From: a virus
Reading direction: 5' to 3' (one strand)
IMG/VR virus record: IMGVR_UViG_3300031841_000388
Location: 1-32,448 of that record
DNA length: 32,448 nucleotides
Below, piece after piece: positions 18,509-28,971 of the stretch; within the stretch, counting starts at the first letter, position 1; the number at the start of each line of letters is the position of its first letter. A model generated the notes under the pieces. The model was not told the origin of the DNA. It worked only from the letters and a program-made list of their open reading frames with translations, and made no database searches. The position numbers and the translations under genes are program-made.

Positions 18509-19093
18509 ATGCCTACAGTAGCAAACACGCCTATTAAAATATGTTCTCGTGCTTCACTCTTGATTGGTGGGGACGAGATTCAGTCATTTACAGATGGTAC
18601 TGTTGAGTCATCTGTTGCTGAGGCTATGTATGAAGACATTGCAAGGTCAGCATTAACAAACTCTCGCTGGCGTTTTGCAACAAATCAAATGGTTTTAAAT
18701 CGTCTTGCTTCAGCACCAACTGGTCGATGGGATGCTGCCTATCAATTGCCATCTGACATGATTATGTTAAGTGCAATAACTGTTAAAGATTTACCGATTG
18801 CTTATGATCTTTATGGAGATAAAGCTTTTTGTAATTCATCTGAATCTGAGGAAGTTGTAGCAGATTATATTTTTCGGGCTGATGAATCCACATGGCCTCC
18901 GTATTTTACAACAGCTGTTGAATATATGGTTGCTGGCGTTCTTGCTATATCTGTTGCTAGAGATTCGTCTTTATCTAATATGATGGAGCAAAAGGGTGAC
19001 TATTTAATGAGGCAAGCAAGACGTTTACACTCACAACAACAAACAACACGCAAACTTAACACATCGAGGTTTATTGCTGAAAGGCGAAGTTAA
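18509..19093 (+). CDS. Tail adaptor (tubular protein A), T7 gp11-like
   Basis: 194 residues; T7 gp11 has 196. NTPIKICSRASLLIGGDEIQ (about 6-25), YEDIARSALTNSRWRFATNQ (41-60), AAYQLPSDMIML and ADYIFRADESTWPPYFTTAV (about 116-135) follow the gatekeeper family closely. It forms the ring that joins portal and nozzle. No clear ribosome site precedes the ATG, which lies just after the hairpin, so translation may depend on upstream structure. Its stop forms TAATG with the nozzle gene. Confidence 0.88.
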   Translation: MPTVANTPIKICSRASLLIGGDEIQSFTDGTVESSVAEAMYEDIARSALTNSRWRFATNQMVLNRLASAPTGRWDAAYQLPSDMIMLSAITVKDLPIAYDLYGDKAFCNSSESEEVVADYIFRADESTWPPYFTTAVEYMVAGVLAISVARDSSLSNMMEQKGDYLMRQARRLHSQQQTTRKLNTSRFIAERRS

Positions 19094-21375
19094 TGAGAAA
19101 AGTAAGAGTTCCAATTAACAGCTTTCAGTATGGTGAGGTTAGTGATTCTCTTTTAATGAGAACTGATTCTCCTGTTTACTCTCAATCTGCTCAAGAGTTA
19201 AGAAATATGGTTGTTATGTCTGAGGGGTCGGTAAAGAAAAGGCCAAGCCTTAGACATTTAGCAGGGTCTAGCACTCCTGACAATGGATTGTATCAGTCTT
19301 ATTTAATGCCATTTATTTTTGATGATAATGAAAAGTATGTTATCGCAATCTTAGATGAAGAAGTGAAATGTTACAGAGTTACTGATGCAACAACGACATC
19401 AGATGGTTTTGAATTAGTTGATGATATTGATAGGGATGTAAATAATGTTACCCTTCCTTTTGACCACAACTATATAAATCAATACACTCATGCTCAGTAT
19501 GGCGATGTTATGTTTATCTGCCATCCTTTGTTTGCGCCAAGAATATTAACAAGAACAAGCCTTACTACATTTGAAATTAGCACTTTTACTTTTGACCAAA
19601 GGGCTGATGGTAATGTAACTTATCAACCTTATACTAAGTTTCAGGCTCAGAATGTAACGTTAGATCCTTCGGGAACAACTGGCAGTATTACACTAACAAC
19701 AAGTTCAGCGTATTGGGAATCTGGTCATGTTGGAACGGTTGTTCGATATGGAGAATCTGAGATTGAAATAACAGGTTATACTAGCTCAACTGTTGTTAGC
19801 GGAACTGTTGTTGATGAATTAAGAATTAGGCTTTCTGTTTTGAATCCATTCAGAACTATAGATGGCTCTTCTACAGTAGAAGTAACTCATTTAGATCATG
19901 GGTTTCAGGGTGGTGAATCAATTACATTTGAAGAAGCGTCAGCTGTTGGGGGAATAAACTCTGGCAACTTAAATGGGGCAAGAACAGTAAGCGGTATTAT
20001 TGATGAAAACACTTATACATTTACAGCTGGCGGCAGTGCGTCAAGTTCTGAAGATGGCGGTGGTTATGTCAAAGTTGTGACTCACGCACCAACAAGAGAC
20101 TGGGATGAACAGTCTTGGTCTTCTGTTCGAGGATACCCAGCGGCTGTTGCTTTCCATGAAAACAGACTTTGTTTTGGTGGGACTTTAAGTGAGCCAGATA
20201 CTATTTGGATGAGTCAGCTTGGAAAGTTCTTTAACTTTGATGTCGGTGAGGCAGAAGATACAGACTCAATAAATCTTGTTGCTGCAACTGGTGACGTTCA
20301 TGAAATTAGATATTTAGTTTCTAATCGTGACTTACAGGTATTTACATCGACTGGTGAGTTATATGTTCCGACTTATTTAAACCAAGCAATTACTCCGACA
20401 AACGCTCAGATAAGAAAACAAACACCTTATGGGTCTTCTTATGTCCAGCCAGTATCTATTGATGGGGCAACTATCTTTGTTGCAAAGAACAGTAGAATAG
20501 TTAGAGAGTATTTATACACAGATGCTGAAGATGCCTACACAGCAAATGCTATTTCAACGTTAGCTTCTCATTTAATTGATGACCCTCAGTTTATGGCTGT
20601 TGCTCATAGTGGTTTTAATCTTCCAGATTCTTATGCTGTAATGAGTTTAGCTAATGGGGATGCTATTGTCTTTAGTTCTAACAGAGCAGAGCGTAGAGCC
20701 TCATGGACAAAGTTTAGTGTAAATCATGGCAGAATTGGTTCTGTTTGCGCTGTTGGTGATCGTATGTTTGCTAATGTGTATAACACAGATACAAGTGGAA
20801 CAGGTTATTTAACTATTTGTGAGTTTTCTAATGAGGTTGGTGATTTAGGTTTAGATTTTAATTATGGCTATCAAGCTGAAAATCCGTATCAAGCAAATAC
20901 TTATTATGTAAATCCTATGCTTAATCCTCTTTTAGGTGGTCCTGATGAGGTTGATGTTATTGCTATTGATACAAATGGCGTTGCCCATTATCTAGGTTTA
21001 GTTGATACTGAGTTGGTTTCTGCTTCATTTCTAAGTGTTCTTGGTGTTGATTTAAGTGCGTACAGTTACATAAACATTCAATATGTTATGACTGGAATTA
21101 GATTTGATTCTAAGATTCAAACAAATCCTCTAGATGCTTCTATGGGCAATGGTCCAGCAACAGGTGAAGTCAGAGGTTTAGCGAATGTTGTTGTCGATAT
21201 GAAAGACACTAGGTCTATTAAAATAAATGAAAGACCTTTGATAGCAGATTCTGGGTTTACTGGTAAGAAAGAGTTCAGGATTATTGGTTATAATCGTGAT
21301 CCTAAAATAACAATTGAACAGGATTTTCCATTTCAATTACAGGTTAATGGAATAGTAGCGGAGTTAATAATCTAA
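19093..21375 (+). CDS. Tail nozzle (tubular protein B), T7 gp12-like
   Basis: 760 residues; T7 gp12 has 794. The start FQYGEVSDSLLMRTDSPVYS, then AQELRNMVVMSEGSVKKRPS, and the block YPAAVAFHENRLCFGGTLSE (about 349-368) with DTIWMSQLGKFFNF and DIREI-like VHEIRYLVSNRDLQVFTSTG are highly typical of podovirus nozzle proteins. It forms the six-fold tail tip that channels DNA into the cell. The middle carries an inserted beta domain (about 200-330). The stop forms TAATG with the next gene. Confidence 0.92.
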   Translation: MRKVRVPINSFQYGEVSDSLLMRTDSPVYSQSAQELRNMVVMSEGSVKKRPSLRHLAGSSTPDNGLYQSYLMPFIFDDNEKYVIAILDEEVKCYRVTDATTTSDGFELVDDIDRDVNNVTLPFDHNYINQYTHAQYGDVMFICHPLFAPRILTRTSLTTFEISTFTFDQRADGNVTYQPYTKFQAQNVTLDPSGTTGSITLTTSSAYWESGHVGTVVRYGESEIEITGYTSSTVVSGTVVDELRIRLSVLNPFRTIDGSSTVEVTHLDHGFQGGESITFEEASAVGGINSGNLNGARTVSGIIDENTYTFTAGGSASSSEDGGGYVKVVTHAPTRDWDEQSWSSVRGYPAAVAFHENRLCFGGTLSEPDTIWMSQLGKFFNFDVGEAEDTDSINLVAATGDVHEIRYLVSNRDLQVFTSTGELYVPTYLNQAITPTNAQIRKQTPYGSSYVQPVSIDGATIFVAKNSRIVREYLYTDAEDAYTANAISTLASHLIDDPQFMAVAHSGFNLPDSYAVMSLANGDAIVFSSNRAERRASWTKFSVNHGRIGSVCAVGDRMFANVYNTDTSGTGYLTICEFSNEVGDLGLDFNYGYQAENPYQANTYYVNPMLNPLLGGPDEVDVIAIDTNGVAHYLGLVDTELVSASFLSVLGVDLSAYSYINIQYVMTGIRFDSKIQTNPLDASMGNGPATGEVRGLANVVVDMKDTRSIKINERPLIADSGFTGKKEFRIIGYNRDPKITIEQDFPFQLQVNGIVAELII

Positions 21376-21836
21376 TGGTATGGCAACTTATTGCAGCAGG
21401 GGTTAGTGCAGCTGGACAAATTGCAGCTGGTAGAGCGGCAGAACAAGCGGCTAAATTAGATGCCTTTAATATTGAAACTCAAAAAGTAATTAGTGAAGCA
21501 GAAGCATTACAAAGGCATAATGATAGGCTTGAACAGTATCGTTATAATGTAAAAGCTAATATTGCTTCATTTTATGCAAGTGGTCGTGATGTAGGGTCTG
21601 ACAGATCTGTTCGTGCTTTCTTAGAAAGACAAAAAGAAATAGCAACGGAAGATACTAGACGATCTGATTTGATGGGTGTTTTTGAATCTATGAAGCTTCA
21701 GCAGCAAGCGACAACAACTAGAATCGAAGGTAGAGCGCGCAAGCAAGCGGCTATGATTGGAGCTTTTACAACAATGGCTCAAGGATATACTGATTATCAA
21801 GATAGTTTAAGTAAAGTAATACCAACAGGATCATAA
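21375..21836 (+). CDS. Internal virion protein, T7 gp14-like
   Basis: 153 residues; T7 gp14 has 196. The N-terminus (QLIAAGVSAAGQIAAGRAAE) is a small-residue-rich amphipathic helix; the rest is helical with NDRLEQYRYNVKANIASFYA, SGRDVGSDRSVRAFL and a glutamine-rich stretch. gp14-type proteins leave the head first and form the outer-membrane part of the ejection channel. Its place directly between the nozzle and the two large internal proteins is the T7 order. Confidence 0.8.
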   Translation: MVWQLIAAGVSAAGQIAAGRAAEQAAKLDAFNIETQKVISEAEALQRHNDRLEQYRYNVKANIASFYASGRDVGSDRSVRAFLERQKEIATEDTRRSDLMGVFESMKLQQQATTTRIEGRARKQAAMIGAFTTMAQGYTDYQDSLSKVIPTGS

Positions 21837-21837
21837 T

Positions 21838-24800
21838 ATGGCAGTTATTAGAGAAAAACGTCAGTTCCAAATAGGGCCAGTTGGTGTTGCTAGATCATCT
21901 CGAGCAGGGCAAATAACTGGAGAAGCTATAGCTAGAACTGGCGCACAAGCTCAACAATTTTTTGCTCAACGTGCAGCCGAGGAAGCAAGAAAAGCTGGCA
22001 TTGAATATGCTCAAGGACTTGAACGTTCAGAAATTATTGAACTTGACCCACAAACAGGCCGACCAAAAATATACGAAGGTCCATCAGGATTTGGTCGTAT
22101 TGCTCAAAATGCTTATCAACAAGTATTACTTCAGCGTTTTGAAACTGAAATTGGTAATGAAATTGAAGACAAGTCTAAAGAGTTAGCAATTGAATTTAGT
22201 AAAAGTCCTGAAGGTTTTAGAGAGGCAATGTCTGAATACATTGCTCAAATGTCTAATGTTGAGGAATCTACTGTATTTAAACAAGTGATCCAAAGTGTTG
22301 GAACCAATGTACAAAATAGTAAGTACAGAGCATTGCAATTACAAGCTCAAGCTCTTCAGGAAAAAAACGATCAACTAGCTTACGTAAACATTTCTACTGA
22401 AAACCTATCTAGCATTGAAGACGCTTACGCAGTTGGTAACTTTGATTTAGGTGAACAGCTTGCAGCATCTGGTGTTAATCTTGACGGTATCAATGTTCAG
22501 GCTGGAACAATACTTCCAAACGCTACTCTTGGTAACGATCTTAAAAGAGATGAAGCTAAAGCTCGCGGTATTCTAAGATACGAACTTTATAAAGCGACTA
22601 AAGAAGGGGTAAGTGATTACGACTTGCAACAAGCCTTGGTTGCAATAGATAGCGGTGATCTAAGTCGAATGCCTAGTGGGGTGTTTACTGATCTAACTAA
22701 AATGCTTGGTGGTCGTGGGGCTTCATTCCGTGAGAGTATTGCTCAATTTGGAACTGAGCTAATTACTGATGGAATTAACCAAGTACGTCTTGATCGTGAG
22801 ATTAAAACAAGACAGCGGCAAGCAGCGGCGGCTGCAAGTCAGTATGACTTAACAGAAGAATACTTTGATATTCTAGGTTCATCATCTTGGAGCCTAACGG
22901 GTTCTGTTGCTGATGCAGTTGATAACTATCTTCAAGATCGACAGCTTGGATTAAATGCATTTAGGAATGGAGCAACTCAGCAAGAGGTTGAGTCATATAC
23001 TATGGAGTCTGCGGCTAGACTTCAAAGCATGACATCTGCGCTTACTAGCAAACTGTTTTCTGCGGCTAAGAGCGTTGAGGATGTTGTAGATATTCAAACA
23101 TTTTTAAAGAACCCTACTGATGAGAACAAAGCAAAGTTAACTCCTGAGGCTGGCAGTCTTGCAGCAAGTCTGTTGAGCGTAGCAGAGCAAACAAATCAGG
23201 CGGGTTTGATCGAGGCAGCTGATAGATACGCAGAAAGCATTTCTGATGAAGTTCGATTCAAAGAAGAGAAAGCATTTCAGGATGCAGCTATTGCTTATAA
23301 CAACTATCTAAAGGATGAATTTTATCCTAGTTTTTCTATAGCAAAGACAACGGCTGAACTTGAAGATGTTATTAACCAAAGAGATTCTGAGCTTTACTTG
23401 GCCTTATCTCCAGCGGCTCAAGAAACATATAAAGGTCAAATCAAAAACTTTGTATCTGGTCAGTATCTAAGGGTTGCTTTTAGTACATCGGCAAACCCAA
23501 AAGTTACTCAGCAAATGTTGCAGTATGCTCGTGACGAGAATTTTAATGCTACCTTGCTAAGTGATGAGCAAAAGAAAGCAGTAGATATTGCTCGAATGAA
23601 TGCCGATGATCCATCTTATTTTACTACAAACTTAAATGAGTATGCTCGCAGAGCAGATGAGCGATATGCAACAAACATGCAAGACATTAAAGATCGGAAG
23701 TTATTTACTGATGTTCTAAATAATGCGCGTAATACTTCAGAGTTAAGTTCTGCTGAACGAGCAAAGTTAGATCAACAATTAAACATACCGTCTGATTTTT
23801 ACACAAATCCTGACTACTCTGATGACGCTCGAACAAACGCTATTGTTCAGCAAATATCTCCATCTTACTGGCCTCAGGCTCAGTATGACACAATCAACTC
23901 TTTCTTAGCTGGTCGAATTACAGATGAAGGTGAAGTTAAGCGGGTTCTTTCCACTTATCGATCTGCACGATCTTATGTAACTGATGCTGGTTTTGAGATT
24001 GATTCAGGTGGGCTGTCTGGCCTTAGCGCAGACCAGATTGCACTAATGAACGCTGCGGTTTCCTTTGCGGAAACAAATTCCGATCCTCAAGCAATGATGC
24101 AACACTTACAGCAAGTAAGCCGCTCTATAGCTGATCCCAACTTATCTAAGGATATGGATGCTTTCTTTACTCGCAAAGCAAGCAGCAAAAAGAATAGGGT
24201 TAGAACTGAAAACGTAGAGCAATACATTTCTGCAAACTATCCAGAATCGCTAACCAATCCAAATCTGTTTGCTCGATTAGTGAGTGCCGCTAAGGTTCAT
24301 TACTTTGAAAGCATCTCCGAAACTAGAGATGATAAACGCTTTGACCAAATCGATGATGTCTTACAAGGTGTTATCGACAGTCAGTTCGTTGAGGATGAGC
24401 GCATTATTACATCGGCTGGCTCTAACAAAACTTTGTATCCGTTGTCTTCTACAGTAAATGGTTTTGAAGATGACTTTATGAGTTATGTTCGCAAGTCTAT
24501 GAGTCAAATGACTACAGACAAAAACATTGACTGGAATACAGCTGAGTTCAAGTTAATGCCTGTTGGCTTTAATGCTGATGACCGTGGTATGACTTACGGT
24601 GTTGTTATTGTTGATGAGGCGGGTGTTCGCAACCTTCAAGAAGTAGAAATCTATGTTGATGAGAATGATGAGCCAGTTGTTATTCCAGCATTCTTTTCTA
24701 CAAACGAGCCAATCTTTGCGGGATACAAAACTAAGAAAACCGAAAAAGATAAAGAAGATGCTATTGCTGAAGGTAATCGCAGAGCCACTTCTTTAGAAGA

Positions 24801-25215
24801 AATGCAAGCTGGTTATGAAGAGATTTCTGAAGCATTAGTTGGGCCTAAGGGTACATCAGAAACTGATCTAATATTTATTAATCCATTGGGTGGCATGACC
24901 TTTATGCCAACGCCACAGTTTATGGAAGAGCGCGAACAATTCTTTGCTGATAAAGAAAAAAAAGTTTTTGAAGCGCAGCAAGCTATTGCTCCATTAATGT
25001 CGGATGCATTGGAGTCTGGTCAATTTAAACCATTGTTTGAAAGATTGCCTCTCTCTGTTTCATCTAACTATAGAAAGCTACTTCAGGCTTCACCGACTTC
25101 TATTCCTAGAATGATTAACAAAATGTTAGATCAGGTATCTACGCTTAATGATCCTATGGCTAATGAGTTTGAGCTTCATCTAAAATCTCTGTTGGAGGCA
25201 CTAAGTGGTAGTTAA
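21838..25215 (+). CDS. Large internal virion protein, T7 gp15-like
   Basis: 1125 residues, larger than T7 gp15 (747). Mostly helical, rich in A, Q, S and D; the N-terminus FQIGPVGVARSSRAGQITGE is a basic, glycine-containing start seen in this family in marine phages. No catalytic domain is evident: no lysozyme, transglycosylase or peptidase motif was found by eye. It would form the periplasmic tunnel during DNA ejection with the gp14- and gp16-like proteins. The 3' end overlaps the next gene by 11 bases. Confidence 0.78.
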   Translation: MAVIREKRQFQIGPVGVARSSRAGQITGEAIARTGAQAQQFFAQRAAEEARKAGIEYAQGLERSEIIELDPQTGRPKIYEGPSGFGRIAQNAYQQVLLQRFETEIGNEIEDKSKELAIEFSKSPEGFREAMSEYIAQMSNVEESTVFKQVIQSVGTNVQNSKYRALQLQAQALQEKNDQLAYVNISTENLSSIEDAYAVGNFDLGEQLAASGVNLDGINVQAGTILPNATLGNDLKRDEAKARGILRYELYKATKEGVSDYDLQQALVAIDSGDLSRMPSGVFTDLTKMLGGRGASFRESIAQFGTELITDGINQVRLDREIKTRQRQAAAAASQYDLTEEYFDILGSSSWSLTGSVADAVDNYLQDRQLGLNAFRNGATQQEVESYTMESAARLQSMTSALTSKLFSAAKSVEDVVDIQTFLKNPTDENKAKLTPEAGSLAASLLSVAEQTNQAGLIEAADRYAESISDEVRFKEEKAFQDAAIAYNNYLKDEFYPSFSIAKTTAELEDVINQRDSELYLALSPAAQETYKGQIKNFVSGQYLRVAFSTSANPKVTQQMLQYARDENFNATLLSDEQKKAVDIARMNADDPSYFTTNLNEYARRADERYATNMQDIKDRKLFTDVLNNARNTSELSSAERAKLDQQLNIPSDFYTNPDYSDDARTNAIVQQISPSYWPQAQYDTINSFLAGRITDEGEVKRVLSTYRSARSYVTDAGFEIDSGGLSGLSADQIALMNAAVSFAETNSDPQAMMQHLQQVSRSIADPNLSKDMDAFFTRKASSKKNRVRTENVEQYISANYPESLTNPNLFARLVSAAKVHYFESISETRDDKRFDQIDDVLQGVIDSQFVEDERIITSAGSNKTLYPLSSTVNGFEDDFMSYVRKSMSQMTTDKNIDWNTAEFKLMPVGFNADDRGMTYGVVIVDEAGVRNLQEVEIYVDENDEPVVIPAFFSTNEPIFAGYKTKKTEKDKEDAIAEGNRRATSLEEMQAGYEEISEALVGPKGTSETDLIFINPLGGMTFMPTPQFMEEREQFFADKEKKVFEAQQAIAPLMSDALESGQFKPLFERLPLSVSSNYRKLLQASPTSIPRMINKMLDQVSTLNDPMANEFELHLKSLLEALSGS

Positions 25216-28200
25216 CCCTAATAGCTTTCGTGTTGGTTACTTTAACAACAATATAGTTGAGCAACCTGATCCATCTTTCTTTGATACATTGAAAGCTTCT
25301 CTGGGATATAGTTACGCTCCAGCTTACAATATGATAGCTAACTCTACTCGCTACTCCCCTCAAGAAGGTTACGACTGGAAAGAAGACATAGAAGGGTATG
25401 AGTTGTTTGCTCCACAACTTTATCATGCTGTTAGTCCACAGCACATGAGCGCACTAAAGCAACAGATTGAAGAGTCTGCATCTCGCCGTCAGGTATTACA
25501 GAACTCATCAATACTTGCTCAGTTTGGTGCTGGTATCTTTGATCCTATTAACTTGATTGCTTTACCTTTTGGCGGCCCTGCTATTGGTATTGGTCGATCT
25601 GCTTTGCGTGTAGGCGCAGGGGTTGCTGCACTAGAAGCTGGCGTTGAGTTAACTCGACAGTCTGATCCGTTGCAGACTGCGCAAGAAGGCGCAATAAATG
25701 TAATGGCTGCTGGTTTGTTTGGCGCAGGATTTGGTGCTGCGTTTGGTGGCATAAAGACAAGAGCATACACAAAAACAAAAGCTGCACTCGAAGAAGAGTT
25801 TCAGATGGTTCGCCGCTTTAATCTTATGGGTGATATTACTCCTGATATATTAAAGACTCCAAGAGCAGAGCGTCGATTTGGCAATGATTCTGATGAGTAT
25901 CTAGTTGAGCAGATTAAAATGTTTGACACAGAGGCAGCGAGAGCGGAATCAGAATCTATTAAGTATGCAGATACTCCACAGGCTGGTATGTTTGCAGCTA
26001 GGTCTGAAGAGATGAAGGGCTACTCTCAGGTTTTAAAACAAGAGCAAGCAATGCGTGAGCTTGAGGCTATGGGTTTAGATATGGATGATCCATTCCGTAT
26101 TATGAACTCTGCATATACAGATAGCTTTCTGTATAAAGCTGTAACAACCCCAATGAAAAGAGCATTGCAGTCTAAGTATCCGACAGTTGTTAAGGAAACT
26201 TTTGTTAAGAGCTTTGGTGACAGCGGCATTGCCCTTGCCTTGAACTCAGTTGGATTGCCTACACCTCAGTCAGTGCATCAACGATCTGCTGTTAATAGAG
26301 GTAAGTTTGTTAGGGCGCATGACCAACTTTTAACTTTTTGGAGGGATGATACAAATGCCGTTCCTTCAAGTAAGTTAGATATTGATCTTGGTGTTATCAG
26401 CAGAAGAATTTCCAGATCTGAAAATTCTTATAAGAAGTGGCTAGTTAGAGTTAATGAAAAAAGAATAAATAAAGTAACTGATCTCACTGACAATGAAGCT
26501 AAAGCAATTGAGGTAATTAATAAATACTTTGAAGATGCACAAATAAGATTAGAAGACGTTGGCTTAATTGGAACTCAAAAAGGTATTGAGAAACGTATTC
26601 AACAACTCGAAGCAAAAATTAATGATTTAAATGAAAGGCTTGTTGTTGCTGAATCTAAACGTACTAAAAAATCAATAAAACAAATAGGTTTGTTGCAAAC
26701 AGAACTTAATCGCCTTGGCTCAAAGCTTGGAAATGAAAGACAGTCTCTTTTAGGTTTAGAAGATCTTGAGCCTAACAGAGAAATAAATGATGTGTTTTTT
26801 CCTAGATTTTGGGACAAAGGAGCTATTAGAAAAAACAGATCAAAATTTAGTGAGACACTATTTAAGTGGTATAGTGAAAATCCTTATGTTTATGAGTTAG
26901 ATAAAAAAACTGCTCAGTTTGTACGCAAAGAATTAGACACTCGTCCTGATAAAATACAGGAACGTGTTGATTTAACTATTGACCGCATTCTTGGAGAAAT
27001 TGATTCAACAAGTGTAGATAATATTGGTTTTGGTTATGGACGTTCTAAGCATTTTCGTCATCGTCAAGTTGATATTCCTAATAATTTAGTAACTGAGTTT
27101 ATTGTTACTGATCCTTTAGCAGCTATGAAAACATATGCTGCTCGTGTTGAGCCTCGTATTGAGTATGCAAAAATGTTTGGTCAAGATGTTGAAGGTGTTA
27201 TGTTTGATCTTGAATACGATATGATATCTAAAGGATTTTCTGAAAAAGATATTAATCGTATGAGGCGTGATTATTTACATTTGTATGATCGTGTCGCTGG
27301 TTCTGTTATTCATAATGACGATTTGTTTAGTAGATTAAGTCAAAGTACCGCTGCAATTATTCGTGATGCAGCTTCTTTAAATTATTTAGGTTCTGCTGGT
27401 TTTGCTGCTTTTCCTGATTTTGCTCGAATAATAATGGAGCATGATATGGAGAACGTTATTCGAGGAATGCAAGTTCTTATGGATAAAAATAAAGTTGATT
27501 TAGCGGTAAATGAAACTCGTTATTCTGGAGAAGCTATAGATATTTTTATGGGTTCTGCGCATTTGCGTTTGCATGATGATTTAGCTAATAGTCTTGATGC
27601 AAATGAGCTATTAAATAATGCAAGAAATGCTTTTCATATTATGAACGGTCTTGGCCCTATTACTGTTTTAGCAAAACAATTAGCTGGTATTGTTGATGCT
27701 CATAGCATTATTGATTATTCGATTAGATATAATCAACTAACGAAACAGGAATTAACTTGGCTTTCGAAATATGGAATTGGCAAAGAACAAGCTGAAAAAA
27801 TTGCAAAATCACCTTGGGAAAAAACTGATAATGGTTTGTATTTAGCAAATACTGACGCATGGAATGATAGCATTCCTATTCCAGAAGTAGATGGAAAAAG
27901 AATTAGTGTTTTAGAAATAAATAAAGATGGATCTCCTGTTGGGAAGTTAGATAAAAATGGAGATTATGTTGCTGCTTTTTACCGAGAAAAAGAAAACAAA
28001 ATTTATTTTGATAGAAACTATATTGAAGGCAAACAATTTGATTCTAAAGCTTGGTTAAATCCAAGAAAAGAAGGAATAGATGCTTTGCCTGATGTTTTTA
28101 AAACTCCAAGGCAGTGGTCTAATTTTGTTATGTTGCATGAAGTAATGCACTCACGTTCTCGGCCCAAAAAAGGTGAAACTAATATTGATTATGAAAATCG

Positions 28201-28957
28201 TATTAATCGTATGGCTTTAGATGAATGGAAAAAGCAAACAACAATTAATGAAGAAACTGTTTATACTTTTAAATCTGCTCTTAACAGTGGTGTATTAAAT
28301 ACAATTATGGCTGCTACTCCAGCTGACAAACCAATTATTAACGATGGTATAGTTTATATTCCATCTCATATTGGGGAAGCATTTGGTTTTAAAAAAGATC
28401 CTAAATTTAAAGGATATACTCGTATTGAGAATGGGTTCTTAGGTTTACCATTTCAGTTTTATAGTTATATGCTTGCTAACGTAAACAAGACTGTTGGCGC
28501 ATTTGCTCAAGGACAAGTTAAGAATAGAATGCTTGGTGTAAGTGCTGCATTTGGATTAGCATATATGTCTTTATCTATTCGTACTCCAGATTACGTTTGG
28601 AATGATATGAACTGGAGAGACAAGTTTGCTAGAACATTTGACATGAGTGGTATTGGAGCTTTGTATTCAGATTTATTTTATACTGGTTTGCATACTTCTC
28701 TTGCTCTTGGTGGTCCAAATATTACGAATGGAATTATATCTCCTAAGTTTCCGCAAGAGCCTAGTATGTTAGATGCTATTACTGGCATTGCTGGTGCTGG
28801 GCCATCTTGGACAGCTGATACTGCAACTGGGATATATGAGTTTGCTAGTGGAGAATATGGAGAAGGTGCAAGAACTATTGTACGCAACCTTCCGTTTGCT
28901 CGAATGTGGTTTTTAAAAGATGATGTTAATCAGATAACCAGAGCTTGGGCGCAGTGA
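25205..28957 (+). CDS. Large internal virion protein, T7 gp16-like, with HExxH metallopeptidase-like domain
   Basis: 1250 residues (T7 gp16: 1318), GTG/ATG-region start overlapping the previous gene. Glycine/alanine-rich hydrophobic segments (about 108-150 and 163-185) could insert in the inner membrane. A coiled coil spans about 462-505. Around residues 880-1020 lies a segment with NFVMLHEVMHSRSRPKKGET (His978, Glu979, His982) and DYENRINRMALDEW, where Glu997 may be the third zinc ligand: a zincin-like motif. T7 gp16 instead carries an N-terminal transglycosylase, which I do not see here. The C-terminal part (FQFYSYMLANVNKTVGAFAQ) resembles the channel-forming region. Base composition of 26.4-28.4 kb looks more AT-rich than the flanks. 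Confidence 0.8.
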   Translation: MVVNPNSFRVGYFNNNIVEQPDPSFFDTLKASLGYSYAPAYNMIANSTRYSPQEGYDWKEDIEGYELFAPQLYHAVSPQHMSALKQQIEESASRRQVLQNSSILAQFGAGIFDPINLIALPFGGPAIGIGRSALRVGAGVAALEAGVELTRQSDPLQTAQEGAINVMAAGLFGAGFGAAFGGIKTRAYTKTKAALEEEFQMVRRFNLMGDITPDILKTPRAERRFGNDSDEYLVEQIKMFDTEAARAESESIKYADTPQAGMFAARSEEMKGYSQVLKQEQAMRELEAMGLDMDDPFRIMNSAYTDSFLYKAVTTPMKRALQSKYPTVVKETFVKSFGDSGIALALNSVGLPTPQSVHQRSAVNRGKFVRAHDQLLTFWRDDTNAVPSSKLDIDLGVISRRISRSENSYKKWLVRVNEKRINKVTDLTDNEAKAIEVINKYFEDAQIRLEDVGLIGTQKGIEKRIQQLEAKINDLNERLVVAESKRTKKSIKQIGLLQTELNRLGSKLGNERQSLLGLEDLEPNREINDVFFPRFWDKGAIRKNRSKFSETLFKWYSENPYVYELDKKTAQFVRKELDTRPDKIQERVDLTIDRILGEIDSTSVDNIGFGYGRSKHFRHRQVDIPNNLVTEFIVTDPLAAMKTYAARVEPRIEYAKMFGQDVEGVMFDLEYDMISKGFSEKDINRMRRDYLHLYDRVAGSVIHNDDLFSRLSQSTAAIIRDAASLNYLGSAGFAAFPDFARIIMEHDMENVIRGMQVLMDKNKVDLAVNETRYSGEAIDIFMGSAHLRLHDDLANSLDANELLNNARNAFHIMNGLGPITVLAKQLAGIVDAHSIIDYSIRYNQLTKQELTWLSKYGIGKEQAEKIAKSPWEKTDNGLYLANTDAWNDSIPIPEVDGKRISVLEINKDGSPVGKLDKNGDYVAAFYREKENKIYFDRNYIEGKQFDSKAWLNPRKEGIDALPDVFKTPRQWSNFVMLHEVMHSRSRPKKGETNIDYENRINRMALDEWKKQTTINEETVYTFKSALNSGVLNTIMAATPADKPIINDGIVYIPSHIGEAFGFKKDPKFKGYTRIENGFLGLPFQFYSYMLANVNKTVGAFAQGQVKNRMLGVSAAFGLAYMSLSIRTPDYVWNDMNWRDKFARTFDMSGIGALYSDLFYTGLHTSLALGGPNITNGIISPKFPQEPSMLDAITGIAGAGPSWTADTATGIYEFASGEYGEGARTIVRNLPFARMWFLKDDVNQITRAWAQ

Positions 28958-28971
28958 TTTTGTACTGGTTC

